From positions 26,200,902 through 26,264,901 of the forward strand of contig OY756965.1 in the NCBI GenBank assembly GCA_963580455.1: a DNA stretch of 64,000 nt, read 5' to 3'. Numbering within the stretch: the first letter of the stretch is position 1; every line of letters begins with the position of its first letter. This document shows positions 31,495 to 44,059 of the stretch, in pieces. This stretch comes from Euonymus europaeus (taxonomy: Eukaryota > Streptophyta > Magnoliopsida > Celastrales > Celastraceae). The translations under genes were made by a program, and so were the position numbers. Under the pieces are notes generated by a model, which did not search any database, had not been told where the DNA came from, and was given only the letters and a program-made list of their open reading frames with translations.

Positions 31495-33405
31495 CTATTC
31501 TATCCTTACAGAGTCTAGATGTGACCCATCTTCCTTATGGCTAGAAGGAAAGTCGCTTTCAAATGTAAATGGCTGGTAGCCAGCAGAGGACGTGAGGTGA
31601 CCAGAGCCGCTACTGCTCACAGATCTCTCGATATCATACATCTCAGATACAAGAGGAATTGGCCTTTCAGGGATTGAGGGAACTGATACTTCCGTTTCCA
31701 ACATTTTCACCACCTGATCCATTGTTGGCCTAGCATATAACTGCGGATGAGAACAAAGAACAGCAACCAGAACATACTTCTCCAGGACCTCCGGTGTGCC
31801 CAACTCTGGCATACCCTCTTCAATGACATCCAAGGCTCTCCCTTTCCTCACCAATGACCATGCCCAATCAGTTACTAAAGAGGGCTGGTTCTCACTATTC
31901 ATAAGGAGTGCCTTCTTTCCACTCAAAAGCTCAAGAAGCACAACACCGAAGCTATATACATCACTTCTCTCTGTTAATTGACCGTACAATGCATACTCAG
32001 GAGCAACATAGCCCATTGTCCCAGCAACCCTAGTGCTCAAATGTGTCATTCCCTCAGGCGTAAACTTCGCAAGCCCAAAATCTGCCACCTTGGGCTCAAA
32101 CCTCTCATCCAGAAGTATATTACTGGCCTTAATATCCCTATGAATGATACCTAGTTGAGCACCGGAATGCAAATAAGCCAATCCCCTTGCCGTCCCTAGC
32201 GCAATCCTTTGCCGAATTGGCCAACTAAGTTTCATTTCTCTGTCCCCAAACAGATGGTCATGGAGACTCCCATTCTTCATCAAATCACACACAATTATCC
32301 TCTGGTGACCCTCAAAAGAAGTAGTAGCAATGCAATAACCTCTCAAAGCAACAAGATTCACATGTCTCACACTAGCAATAACCTCAACTTCATGTGCAAA
32401 GCTCGCATCTCCTATAGCAGAGCAATTCTTAAACCTCTTGAATGCAACCTCAGAACCATCAGGCAAAATACCTTTGTAAACATTCCCATAACCTCCTCTC
32501 CCAATTAAGTTTTCACGAGAGAAGTTCCTTGTTGCCCTCTTGACATCCTCAATAGTGAACTTAACCAAAGTAGTACTCTCATGAAATGACTCTAACGTGG
32601 AACCCAAAGCCGTTTCAGCTCTCCTAAGTTCGTCTTCCTTCTCTTTCTTCTCCAATCTCTCACGTCGACGGCGTAAAAACCAAGTCCCAAGAACAATCGC
32701 CGATAACCCAATTCCAGACCCAATCAAAACAACCAAAATCACAACAATTCGCTTCTTCTTCTTCCCACCGGAGTTCACTGTAGTCAAATCTAAAGAGAAC
32801 AAACACTTGGCGGTGCCACTGTCAGTTGGGCCAAACTGATTAGCAAACGCCGCCGCATAAATAGACGGATACGCCGTGCAATCCGACACGTTCCCCACCG
32901 AAGGCCCCGTCAAGTACACCTGCAGCCTGGACATACTCGTAGTACAAGACGCACAAGGCGAGTTGTTCTCCAACGACTGGTTACAATTCACAACGACATC
33001 GTCTAAGGTGGAGTTGGGGATTAAGGATACGAATTGGGTCTTAGTAGTGATGTTCATGCATCCCTGTGAAATCCACGAGGTCTGGAATCCGCAGGACTTG
33101 CGGATATCGAGATTGGGAAGGTATTGGTTGATGAGGGACTGGTAAGCGACCCAGCACGAATCGGCCGACTCAAGTGGGGGAAGGAACGAGCCGTTGAGTT
33201 GGAGGTAATGGGACTGAACGAGTCGGAGGCCCTGACGGATGTAGTGGCATTCCATTGAGAGGTCCGCATCGGACGAACTCGATTCCTCCCCAAATTTGGT
33301 CAGTATTGAGAAATCCAGAGGACATAAGGCAGTGGCATTTTGTTGTTGGGCGATAGAGGTTGAAGTTAGAAAGAAGACAGCTATGATTAAGAAGATGAGG
33401 GACAT
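31495..33405 (-). CDS. RKF3: RKF3-type receptor-like Ser/Thr kinase
   Basis: A single exon of 636 aa. Signal peptide at 1-19; a cysteine-rich extracellular SPARK-type domain at about 26-205 with several N-glycosylation sequons; one membrane span at 219-244 followed by RRRRER; a protein kinase domain at about 295-575. Kinase landmarks: GRGGYGNVYKG (302-312), the Lys in AFKR (323), HRDIKASN (422-429), DFGLAKF (442-448) and APE (468-470). All catalytic residues are present, so an active kinase is expected. The architecture and sequence match RECEPTOR-LIKE KINASE IN FLOWERS 3. A Ser-rich tail (SVSSSGSGHLTSS) follows the kinase. The ligand is unknown. The start is the only Met before the signal peptide. 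Confidence 0.93.
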   Translation of the reverse strand: MSLIFLIIAVFFLTSTSIAQQQNATALCPLDFSILTKFGEESSSSDADLSMECHYIRQGLRLVQSHYLQLNGSFLPPLESADSCWVAYQSLINQYLPNLDIRKSCGFQTSWISQGCMNITTKTQFVSLIPNSTLDDVVVNCNQSLENNSPCASCTTSMSRLQVYLTGPSVGNVSDCTAYPSIYAAAFANQFGPTDSGTAKCLFSLDLTTVNSGGKKKKRIVVILVVLIGSGIGLSAIVLGTWFLRRRRERLEKKEKEDELRRAETALGSTLESFHESTTLVKFTIEDVKRATRNFSRENLIGRGGYGNVYKGILPDGSEVAFKRFKNCSAIGDASFAHEVEVIASVRHVNLVALRGYCIATTSFEGHQRIIVCDLMKNGSLHDHLFGDREMKLSWPIRQRIALGTARGLAYLHSGAQLGIIHRDIKASNILLDERFEPKVADFGLAKFTPEGMTHLSTRVAGTMGYVAPEYALYGQLTERSDVYSFGVVLLELLSGKKALLMNSENQPSLVTDWAWSLVRKGRALDVIEEGMPELGTPEVLEKYVLVAVLCSHPQLYARPTMDQVVKMLETEVSVPSIPERPIPLVSEMYDIERSVSSSGSGHLTSSAGYQPFTFESDFPSSHKEDGSHLDSVRIE

Positions 33406-34298
33406 TGGGATTTGTCACATGGAGAGAAAGGAGAGAGATTTGATCTTACAGAACCGCCTCCCTTACATTGTTGATGTTTTTCTCAGCTTAGCAGCCAGTT
33501 TGACTCATCATGGTGTGCTGAAGAGTAATAAGAGATAGGCAGACAAGGCTTGGCTTGCTTGCTAGTCGTTGCTTAGCAGGTTCCAGGAAAGCCAGAGCAG
33601 AAACGGATATCGGACAAGTTCTAGTTGCTGGCAAAGTCGGACATAAACAATGAAGAGGAAAGTCAAAACATCTGCATCAGTTGGAGTAAAATAAATTGAC
33701 GGCTTTGTTCTTATCGCACGTGCTCTTTAACCTTGGACCAAAGACAAAATGGATGGCTTAAAGTTAACTGGTACAGTTGGTTTTATCATTATTTTTTCTC
33801 AAACTTTCATCCCTTATCTTTTCAATGATTTCACTTTCATCCTTCCTCTTGAAAAGTCAATGATCAATCCTACGTGGCACGCTGGAGCTATCCTACGTGG
33901 AGTGTCAAAGTAATTTTGTGATGATATGTCCTCCAACTTTTACTAACGTCATTAAAAGTACAAAACACAACCACTCAAATAAAACTATAAAACAAACAAT
34001 CTGATAGTACATAATCAAACCATCATCCAAGTCTTCATCATCGTTGTCATCAAATCGAACATTATTCATGATGCTATCGTCATTGTCTTAATCAAAACTT
34101 CCCTCACTATCATTGTCCTCATTTGCCCTATGTGAGTCATCATCTGTAATTGAGACAAGACCTTGCCTTTGAAGATCGTGTATTTACCATTGAACCTTCA
34201 CATTCACACAGCGAAACCTTAAGACAACCTATAATTTCAACATTTAGACCTAACCAAGTTCAATAGCAACACATAATAGTAATTCGGACCTAAAATAA
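33406..34298. other. 5' flank of RKF3
   Basis: Leader and promoter side of RKF3, then AT-rich DNA with no supported gene. Confidence 0.45.
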
Positions 34299-34600
34299 TT
34301 TAAGGACGAAAATGAAACCTGCTACATAGTTGAGGGACAGAAAATTTACTTTAACCCTAAGTTTGCCAAATCATCATGCCACGTGTACAACTTATGCCAA
34401 GTCATCTTACCAAATCAAAATTTTCCAATACCATATTAATTTTAAGGACGAAAATGAAACCTACTATATAGTTGAGGGACGAAAAATTTACTTAAACCCT
34501 AAGTTTGCCAAATCATCATGCCACGTGTACAGCTTATGCCAAGTCATCTTGCCAAATCAGATTTTTCCAATACCAAATTAATTTTAAGGACGAAAATGAA
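34299..34600. repeat. Direct repeat, two copies, offset 142 bp
   Basis: The phrase from TTTAAGGACGAAAATGAAAC through CCTAAGTTTGCC, CATCATGCCACGTGTAC and CTTATGCCAAGTCATCTT is repeated with few changes (GTTTGCCAAA at 34361 and 34503), and a third partial start follows at about 34583. CACGTG words in both copies are simply part of the repeat. Confidence 0.88.
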
Positions 34601-36299
34601 ATCATTATAAAGGTGAGCGATGCAAGCGGGAAAAAAATAGTTAAAAAACAGAGGCTTTACAATGAGGCCGATCTTCCCAATTAACCGGGGGCCCATTTTT
34701 CGATGGGTACGCATGTCTAACATCGATTTGGGCTGTAATCGAACTATCGAAGCCCTGGTGCTAATGCGTGAATTTGCCTATATCATTCCAATTTTCAACT
34801 AATGAAATTGTTATACAGTATGTTGATGAATCCTACATACGTATTTTATACCCAACTTTGGTACGTCTTAAAAACTTAACATACCATCAACTTGTAAGTT
34901 GTAATGTTCCTGCATTCAATGGCTGTGAAAATAGATCGAAACAGCGAGTTCGGTCTTGTATTAAAGTAATGGTCCTTAAATCCAGTGAAAATCGTAATTT
35001 ACTTACGAACGTTTGTGCGTGAGAAATCTATCTCCCAAAACAAATGCGGCCTAAATTAGCCCCAATTAGGCCAGTTTTTGGGTCAAGGTTGTTATCTAAT
35101 TAGGCATAAAAGAATGCACCTAAAAAGCTGATGGGATGAGAAAATCTAACAAAACATGTACATTGTTATGTGATTTACCAGTTTGGGCAAAAACAATTCT
35201 CTTAATTACTTAGAGTTGTTGAGATAGCTTTGTATGTACATGCAGGCCATGTCTTTCAAAATCAAGTTTGACGTAAGATGGAATATTAATAGGCCACCTA
35301 CCACAAACACAAACAGACAAAATTAACGTTGACACTGCTTCTACATGAATCAAGATACCCACTTAAATCTTGATTACTTCTAATTAACTAGTTAGTATAT
35401 ATTAAGCTTAAAGAAGCAGCAATAATAGAGTGGCAATATTATATCCCATCTAAATCAAACCAAATTTGAGCATAAATTATATGTTCAAAATCCGGATCAA
35501 AATACATATTTGTCCAGTTTGAAATCAAGTTCAAACACAAAATCTTGTCTAATTTAATTATACAAACACTAAACCGGTTTCAATTACTGTTCGATTAACT
35601 TATCCGCATTTAAATTAATTTGGATATGGACAATTAATTACGTCTTAAAATCCAAATCAATTTGAATCCAATTTGCAAATATTTCGTAAACACCCTGCGT
35701 TGTTCCATTTGAAAATCGATTTTTTTCCTCACCCCTAATAAAAATATATAAAACGGCTACATATATAGGAATCTTGATAGTCGGTAATGATTGATCATGA
35801 GAGTCTCTTGATTTGGAGGTGAAGGGTGTCTACCATCAGAATTCCTTGATGGATAGTGCTGTGCTTTAATAATTACTTACATTTAAATAAATGATCATTG
35901 AAGCCATTACGTTACAATCCATCGAGCTCTCTACTAACTCAATTGCTTTGTTACATTTTATGAAATCACACACACAAGTCAAGACTTTAGTACAAAATAT
36001 GCTAGAACTAGTTATTCCAATAAAATGATTATGGACATGTTCTTTCCACGTAGCTCATTGAAGATTGTGGAGTAAGAATGTACACTTGTCATCATAAAAT
36101 GATATGCCAAATAATTAGTGACGATTCCTCTTTTTCAATCGCAAAGGGAGAAATTTTTGTACACTTAATGTCTCGAGTTTAAGAACTTGGAGTTCGAAAT
36201 TACATACGATTTAGCTGATTAATTGAGCTGCTCGAAATTCGTGTATAAATCCACTTAAAATGTAAAACAATACCAAAATTGGGAATCTACATAGTTAGA
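34601..36299. other. AT-rich gene-less stretch
   Basis: No supported coding or RNA gene. Contains only low-information frames. Confidence 0.45.
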
Positions 36300-36533
36300 G
36301 ATGGCAAATGAGTCCGTATCCGTGGATTTCCGATCCGATCCGATCCGGTCAAACAGTAGAAAAATCCGTTGACTGGATAATGGATATGGATATGGATAAA
36401 ATCCGAATTTTTTGAATGGATATGGATTGGATATGGATTTAGGCATATCCAATCCGAAATCCGTATCCGATCCGACCCGAACGTGCGGATATCCGATCCG
36501 ATCATATCCGATTCGATTCTACCCGACACACAC

Positions 36534-36570
<37 letters not shown>
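36300..36570. repeat. GGATAT/CCGATC low-complexity island with (TA)n tail
   Basis: Many interleaved copies of GGATATGGAT and CCGATCCGAT words on both strands, followed by a TA microsatellite (about 36536-36570). Reading frames with repeated Tyr-Pro residues here are artefacts of the repeat. Confidence 0.8.
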
Positions 36571-36573
<3 letters not shown>

Positions 36574-37956
36574 CATATGCAATTATGTAATTGACAATTA
36601 ATATCATTAATATATTTATATACATTATAATTGTCAACATATGTTTTTTTTTGTAATATGAATTAATTGTAATTTTTAATAACACTATGTAATGTGATAT
36701 GTTCTCATACTACTAATTTAAATATTCAATTTACTAATATTTGTAAAACTCTAATTAGTAAAGTTAGTAATTAATACTAAAAAGTAAAAACACAATAATG
36801 TAAACCTCAAGTCCCAACATTGTAATTTGTAAACTCCAAGTCCCGACATTGTAATTTGTAAACTCTAAATCTAACAATAACATTAAAAACTACAGATCTA
36901 GTCCTAATTGTAATTCGTAAACCCTAACGTAACATGCTAACATTGCAAACACTAATCCCTCAACACCGTAAACCCTAAACCCATGTGATTAGATGGATGT
37001 AACATAGTGCAACTTTTATTTCTACTGCAAAGTATTAGATGGATGTAACGTGTCGTATAAAGATTCTAAATTCAACTTAATACATAACAAAATGCACGAG
37101 CTTAAAAAGATCACACGTGCCACATCACAGTGAGAACAAAACAGTGCTCTGACTATAACGAGAAGCCACCTCTACAGAGATAGGAATCCCTGGAGATCTT
37201 CCTTCCTCTTTGAGTACATAAAGTCTGAATTCCACGATCTTTAATTCCTTATTCCTCATAATTTAATAATTCTTTTTTTTCCCTTGAAAAATTGGAATCA
37301 TTGTGTTCTACCGATGTATTCAAAAGTCTGTGTAGATTGACAGTAATTGTGGAATTTATTATGTCTTGTTCTTTCTGGCTTCCCTCGCCTTTTCTCTGCG
37401 ACTCTGTTTCACAATATAACATTCGGGATGTTAAGTCACAGAGAATTAATGCGACTCTATTTCCTCTGTCAATATTGATTCGAACCAAATTCCTGCTCAA
37501 GGATTCCGCTCCTAGTGACCCAACGTTAGCACCGGTGCGTCTGTTTGGTTTTTCAAAAGGGGAGCCGATGCCATTGTCACTGTGTCTGTTTGGTTTTTCA
37601 GTTTCAGCCTTTTCTTTTTAGGTTCCTTTCCTCTTAGAAAATTGTTCTGTCCTTTTCACACTTTTTTTTTGGGTTCTTGTTGCTTTGTGTTTCTTCCAGT
37701 TGGTTCATTTTCGCTCACGTTTCTGTTTTCCGTTCTCTCTATTTTTTTCCCCTATCATTTGATGCTTTTTCATGAAATGGGTCTTCTGTGATCTCTATCT
37801 TTAATAGAAAAGCCAGCCCAATTGCTCTGCTTTTTTGTCTATGTTTCTGTTGATGGTAAAGTTATCATCTTTACTGTTACTTTCTATTTCAAAATTTTCA
37901 AATTTTATTCAGGTGGATTGCTGGTTTCATTTGTGTAGGTTTTGTGATATGCGAAC
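36571..37956. other. Upstream region and likely 5' leader of the RBK-like gene
   Basis: 36780-36980 holds a weak repeat of GTAATTTGTAAACTC..AAGTCCC with AAACCCTAA words. From about 37150 the sequence becomes CT-rich and probably contains the promoter, leader exon and a leader intron ending shortly before the ATG at 37957. No protein-coding exon was identified. Confidence 0.4.
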
Positions 37957-39935
37957 ATGGAGAAGAAGGTGGATTCAAATTCTCCTACAGGAGTTCTTGA
38001 GGACTTTTTCAGAAGCGAAGAATTCGAATCAAGTTCTTCAAAAGATCGATCCTCCTCCTCCTCCTCCTCGAAAGCTGAAAACAAATCAAAACATGCTTCT
38101 AGATGGCGTGGTTTCATGCAATTATTGAGAGGTGGATCAAAGAAATCTGTGGCATCTTTACAACCTCTCAGTCTCCTCAAACTCTCATCAATTAGAAGGA
38201 GCAGTAGTATGAGAGAGAATGTTGTGGTAGCACCTGATTTTCTTGTTAACACCAAATTCTGTAACTCGAAGTCTGGGAGTAGAAATTTCACTCTATCAGA
38301 GCTTCAAGCTGCAACCAACAATTTCAATCCAGGTTTCCAATTTTTTTTTAACTTGTTGGGATTTTCCATGTTAAGTTTTCATACAGTTGGGAAAGTTATG
38401 GTCCTAACTTGCTTTATTGCTTTTCATTCTGGATAGAGAATATGATAGGGAAGGGAGGTTATGCTGAGGTTTACAAGGGATGTCTCCAAAATGGGCAATA
38501 TATAGCGATTAAACGGCTAACGAAAGGCACACAGGATGAAATGATCGGGGACTTTTTATCGGAGCTTGGGATCATGGCACATGTGAACCATCCTAATACT
38601 GCTAAGTTAATTGGTTATGGCATTGAAGGAGGAATGCATTTAGTCCTTGAATTGTCTGCTCATGGAAGCTTAGCTTCATTGCTATATGGTTAGTTAGTAT
38701 TACCTTTTGGAGATTATCATTTTAGTTAATTTATGCTGTTGTTTGTGTGTGTAAATATATCTGCATTCACTCACAGGATCAAAGGAGAAGCTGAAATGGC
38801 ATATTAGGTATAAGATTGCTTTAGGGACAGCAGAAGGTTTGTTGTATCTTCATGAGGGTTGTCAGAGGAGAATTATCCACCGAGACATCAAGGGCGCCAA
38901 TATTTTGCTTACAGAGGATTTTGAGCCTCAGGTGAACTTGAAGAACTTTTGTTTTTGATGCAAGTGTTGAATTACTTGAATATGATAATTCACATGAACT
39001 AGTTTTGGCTAAGTGGGTTCGTAGAGATGTTAGTCCTATGAATTAAGAGAGAGATATGACATAGTTTGTAATGGATGTTTGGGATTTCATGCTCGGAATA
39101 ATGACTAGTAATTTTCATTCAGATTTGTGATTTTGGACTTGCAAAATGGCTACCGGAGCATTGGACTCACCATTACGTTGCCAAATTTGAAGGCACATTC
39201 GGGTTTATAAAAATCTGACTTTCCTTCTCTGCTGTTGCCTTACAAGAATCTGATATATATATATTTCTTTTTCTTTTTCTGAGCGTAGCACTTAACGAGC
39301 TTTTTCACAACTGCAGTTATCTTGCTCCTGAGTTCTTAATGCATGGCATAGTAGATGAAAAGACAGACGTTTTTGCTTTAGGAGTGTTGCTCCTGGAACT
39401 AGCCACTGGTCGCCGAGCTCTAGATTATTCACAACAAAGCCTTGTCCTCTGGGTATGTTTTTCTTATCCCATTCATTTTTTTTCACGTGGATCAACACAT
39501 CATACATATTAAATGGATGGTCAATGAGGATTCAGATTTTACAACATTTTTTCAGGCAAAACCTTTACTGAAGAAGAACAATATAAGAGACCTAATCGAT
39601 CCCTCTCTGACCGGTAACGGTAATTACAATGCTCGGCAGATGGGTATCATGCTCTTCGTCGCTTCTTTATGCATACAGCAGTCTCCAATTCGACGGCCTC
39701 AAATGAGCCAGGTATGTAGGGTGTCTTGGAAAAGCCACAAGAGAGATCATTAGAAATGCACAATAAAAATCTTATCCTAGCATATGGAAATGAAATGCAG
39801 GTTGTGCAGCTCTTGAATGGAAACTTAAGCTACTTGAAATCTATGAAGACATCCCAAGTGCCATTTCTCTGCAAAGCTTTCCATGAAGAGCTCTCAAGTG
39901 CAGAAACACTCAAGAAGTTGATGATGATTACTTGA
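37957..39935 (+). CDS. Receptor-like cytosolic Ser/Thr kinase, RBK1/RBK2 type
   Basis: Seven exons in phase: 37957-38332, 38437-38688, 38777-38931, 39123-39202, 39317-39452, 39556-39711, 39801-39935, giving 429 aa. A Ser-rich N-terminus ([16 protein letters not shown]) lacks any signal or membrane segment, so the protein is cytosolic. Kinase motifs: [11 protein letters not shown], the Lys in [37 protein letters not shown] and [15 protein letters not shown]; all catalytic residues are present. Sequence and exon pattern match the ROP-binding kinases RBK1/RBK2 of RLCK class VI, which associate with Rho-of-plants GTPases. I cannot choose between RBK1 and RBK2. The first Met after a stop fixes the start. 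Confidence 0.9.
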
Positions 39936-40599
39936 TTCGGCATTTCGATACTGAGAATCGGTCGTCGATTATCGATACAGACGAACAGCCTCATACATAC
40001 AGTAGTAGCACACAAATACTTGTATAGAGCAAAGGGTATTTTTTTATTATAAAAAATGATAGAATGTTTATTGTACAAAAGTAGTTTAGAAAGAGAAATT
40101 TTGTGGAACAAAGTTGAAGGAAGGTATAGCTTTCGATATAGACTGTTTTGGATCTTTTGATTCAAAACATTGCAGGTGATTTGTTATTCTTGAGGTTGAA
40201 ACGTAAATTGGAATTTTTAATGTAAATTTGCTTACTCTGTCAACTGTTAGAATATGAATTGAAGGCAAGCGCCAAGCAACACCGTTCGTTAATCACTTGT
40301 TCACTTTCCTTTGGAATGGGCACTCGAATTCTCAGTGTAAAGTGGGCTTGCCAGCCCACTAAGGTTGGATCCTTATAATTATGTTCGGCCCAAAAGTATC
40401 AACCAGTCCAGGCCCAGATACAGAGGGATACTGACATTCCTGGTGGAGGTTTTTTATTAATTTATTTAGGGAATCACTTTAAATGAATAAATGGTGCGAG
40501 ATTAGTGTCCAGTCTGTAAGATCCACCATTTCTACTTATCATCCGATTCAGTCGTTTAAACTTTGAAAAGGAACGAGAGGGTGAGTTCAAGGGTCGAAC
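39936..40599. other. Spacer between RBK-like and AHP genes
   Basis: Contains the RBK-like 3' UTR and the AHP promoter and leader. No further gene seen. Confidence 0.5.
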
Positions 40600-42941
40600 A
40601 TGAACGCTGTCACTCAGTTGCAGAGACAGTTCGTTGATTACTTTGCTTCACTATACAGCGAGGTCAGTACGTATTTATATCTGTATTTGGCTATGTGCTG
40701 AGATTCAAGTTTATCAATTGATTTTTCATGTTGGTTTGTTCTATTAAGTTCGTTTTTCTCTACTACGGAAATCAATTCATGGATAAAGATTATATTTTGG
40801 GTATGAAGAGGCTTTATTTTTGACACAAACGGGCGCCATTTTTGGGGAGCGACTCTTTTGGAAGATTTTTGGATGTTCTGATGCTGATGGGTTATTATTG
40901 TTTACGTGAAGAGATTTGTTGACGAGCAATTTACCGAGCTACAGAAGCTGCAAGATGAAAGCACCCCAGATTTTGTGGCTGAGGTTATTACTCTCTTTTT
41001 TGAAGATTGTGAGAAGCTTATCAACAGTATGGCTGCAGCTCTGTGAGTATATTTTTTTGAGAAACCTGTGAGTATATTTTTGTCTTGCTTTCTTGGGTTT
41101 CTTATTGCTGTTAGTTATATTGTCTTCGTTAGAGAAACCTTTCTTGGTGCAAATGACGTGTGTGTGTTGGATTAGACATCAATTGTTGAAGAAATTATTG
41201 AGTGGGTCCCTTCTTAATTTGTGTTCAGAGGACAACAGGTTGTGGATTACAAGCAAGTGGACTCCCATGTTCATCAACTAAAGGGTAGCAGCTCCAGGTA
41301 CTAACAACTTTTCTCATTTACTGAACTGCATAATATGAGCTTTTTCCCTTCGACAATACTACTCTACTAACCTCTGAGAATTCTGACAAGAGTTAATGTA
41401 ACTCACGATTGTTCCATTAGTATCACTAATTACAGTGCTTTCAAATATCTTGCTGGTATACAAAATTAAGAATACCAGTGTATTTTAGACTCTAGATTAA
41501 GATGGAAAGCATTCTTTGAATTCATATGTTTATTTCTCTGCATTTTGATTTATTTGATTAGAGCATTGCTGTTTGTACAGTGTAGGTGCCATGAGGGTGA
41601 AGAATCTGTGCATTGCCTTCAGAACTTACGGTGAAGCCCAAAACCGTGAAGGGTGAGCCTTTAGTAAAAAAATACTTCAATTTTAATTGCTTGTCTAATG
41701 AAAAACTCATTGACCATTCAGCGCACTGGTTTATGATATGTGATGGTACAATATTGAATCTGAAAAATAAAAATAAAAATAAAAATATAAAGCGTGACTT
41801 TGGCTAACTTGGATGAGTCGAGCAGATTGTGTAATTTATTGAGGACACGTGAATGTCTCAAATTCATCACAAGTATTTGAAACCCTTAAATCTGAGCACT
41901 TTTATGTTTATGGCAAGCTAGTGCTTATATGCTCTGCTCTTGAAGGAACAGTAGATACTTTTCTCCTATATTTTTTAGGCTTTAGAAGAAGTCTTTAAAG
42001 TTGTGTTATATTCCGTAGATCGTGAATCGATAATCTTAGATGGAAGTTGATGGATATCGACTTTTACATACATTGTTTGGAATGAGAACTACATTAAAGG
42101 AACTAACGATGAATGGTGAAACGTGGTGTAGTGGTAAAGTCATTTCAGTGCAACCAAGGAGTTACTTGTTCACAGCACGAAAAACAGTCTCTTCACAATC
42201 GGTAGACTATTCTGTGCACATTTACCCTTTGCAAACCCTGCCTCCATTTCAGGAGCCTTGTGTGTTGGGTGTTGTGTTCATTTTACGGTGAATTAGTTCA
42301 GGCTTGTTCTTTATAAGGAAATCAAGTGGCATTCTGAAGTGTTATTATATCCTGATGATATCAAACTAGAGTAACGAGATTCCAAGTCAGTCATTAGAAG
42401 CTACATACATTGCTACTATATTTGGAAGTTGCACCCCTAATGGAATTCATTTATACACGACGGTTTCATTTCCAGCTATCAAATTGGATGTCCATCATCC
42501 GGGCAATACTAGTATTAAGTGACATAGCTCTCAGCAGAAGCACCAAATGTGTTTGTCTGCAGAATAATAGTGGTTTGTGCACTTCGTTAACTTTTATCAG
42601 ATGCACTTGAATTTGATTCATTGAGAGTTCTTGTACAGATGTGTTCAATGCCTGCAGCAAGTGAATCATGAGTACTTCTTGCTGAAGAACAAGCTTCAAA
42701 CTTTATTCAGGGTCAGTGTAAAAAGCTTTACTCAAATAGGCTGTGTTTTCCTGATGCTTTTGATCATCCTGATACAAATTTCCATTTATTTAGTGGCAGA
42801 TGCCTGTTAGGAAAATGAGCTCTTATGCTCAACAGATTTTTGTGTGATGATCTGCTCGTGTTCTAATCGTTAATTGTGTGGTGATTGCAGCTACAGCAAC
42901 AGATACTTGCTGCTGGTGGGTCGATTCCTCCGATTGCATGA
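40600..42941 (+). CDS. AHP: Histidine-containing phosphotransfer protein (AHP)
   Basis: AHPs relay phosphate from cytokinin-receptor histidine kinases at membranes to nuclear response regulators. Six exons in phase: 40600-40662, 40912-41042, 41229-41297, 41581-41652, 42639-42711, 42891-42941, giving 152 aa, the usual length. The phosphorylatable histidine is His80 in [10 protein letters not shown], with the conserved [15 protein letters not shown] helix after it, [20 protein letters not shown] before it and [10 protein letters not shown] at the end. Because the active histidine is present this is a true AHP, not the pseudo-HPt AHP6 type. Several introns are long (intron 4 nearly 1 kb). Confidence 0.95.
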
Positions 42942-44059
42942 GTTGCCGCGATTTTATACCCTATATAAATGTAAAGTTAAAACATCCTAGACACATTTCG
43001 AATTATTGTAGGTGTAAATCCAGGCTGGTTTGACTAGTGGGAATTTTCATTCGAATTCTATGTAAAAGCTATCTCATTTCGTGTTCTATCGGAGAGTGTG
43101 AAGTGAATAAAGCACCTCTAATATACTTATCGACTGTTAACCTTGATGGCATTGCTTGCCTTTTGGCATCTCATGCAAAAGTAGCCAAGGAGGGAAGGGA
43201 ATTCTCCAGCATAAGCCTTTGGCAGGTGGTCTGAAATAGCTGAACTTTCCCCAAAACAGGTTTGATCTATAATATTAAGCATAATGCCTGAAACGCAGCA
43301 ACAAACAAAGAACCGTCAACAGAGAACTGCAAAACATAGGCTCGGCTGGTCATCTCATCCAGAATCCAAGGACCCTTGACGGGCAAATCGGACCACGTCC
43401 AGAATGATTAGCTTCTCGGCCAGCAAACATCTTAACTGTGGACACAGGTAACCTGGCCTCTCACGTATAGCGTCAAACAGCCGCTCATGGGGCCCTGACC
43501 TCAGTCTCGTGAGCTGGGCAACTTCTTGATCTATTATTCCTTAGTTTCATTGATGTGCTTTCCACCGTCGCAAGGTTCGGAATCTGTCTCCAATCTACTC
43601 ATGCCTTAACCCGTTTGGTCTGAGAATGCCCTACTATCATACATCTTAACAAAAACTAGAGAGCTTGCATTGCAGGAGCTCAGCCCTGCCAGTCCTGCAA
43701 ACGGAACACTTCCATTCTTACCTAAGAGCTAAAAACAACCACCAAGTTTCTCTAGCATAGGTGAGCAATTTACAATTTTTTTTTCTAGAACCGAGACACT
43801 ATATGAGCTTACTCATTGCATATTGATATAGAATTAAACTCGGGCCATCATTTATTCGAAAAGATTTATCATGGGTTTGATTGAGATTATGTTTGACAAC
43901 GAATAAACTTAATTATGGCTGTTAAGCTTTTGTGTACCACCATTTACAATTGAACGTGTAATAGAACTCAATCATCGGAAACACTTGAATCAAACAAACG
44001 CAAAAACCCTAATTTCAAACATACAAAAGACACCTGAAGTAGGACTATCCAAATCGAGC
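42942..44059. other. Spacer between AHP and the 5S copy
   Basis: AHP 3' UTR, then moderately GC-rich DNA (43260-43740) with no gene I recognise on either strand, then AT-rich sequence. Confidence 0.45.
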
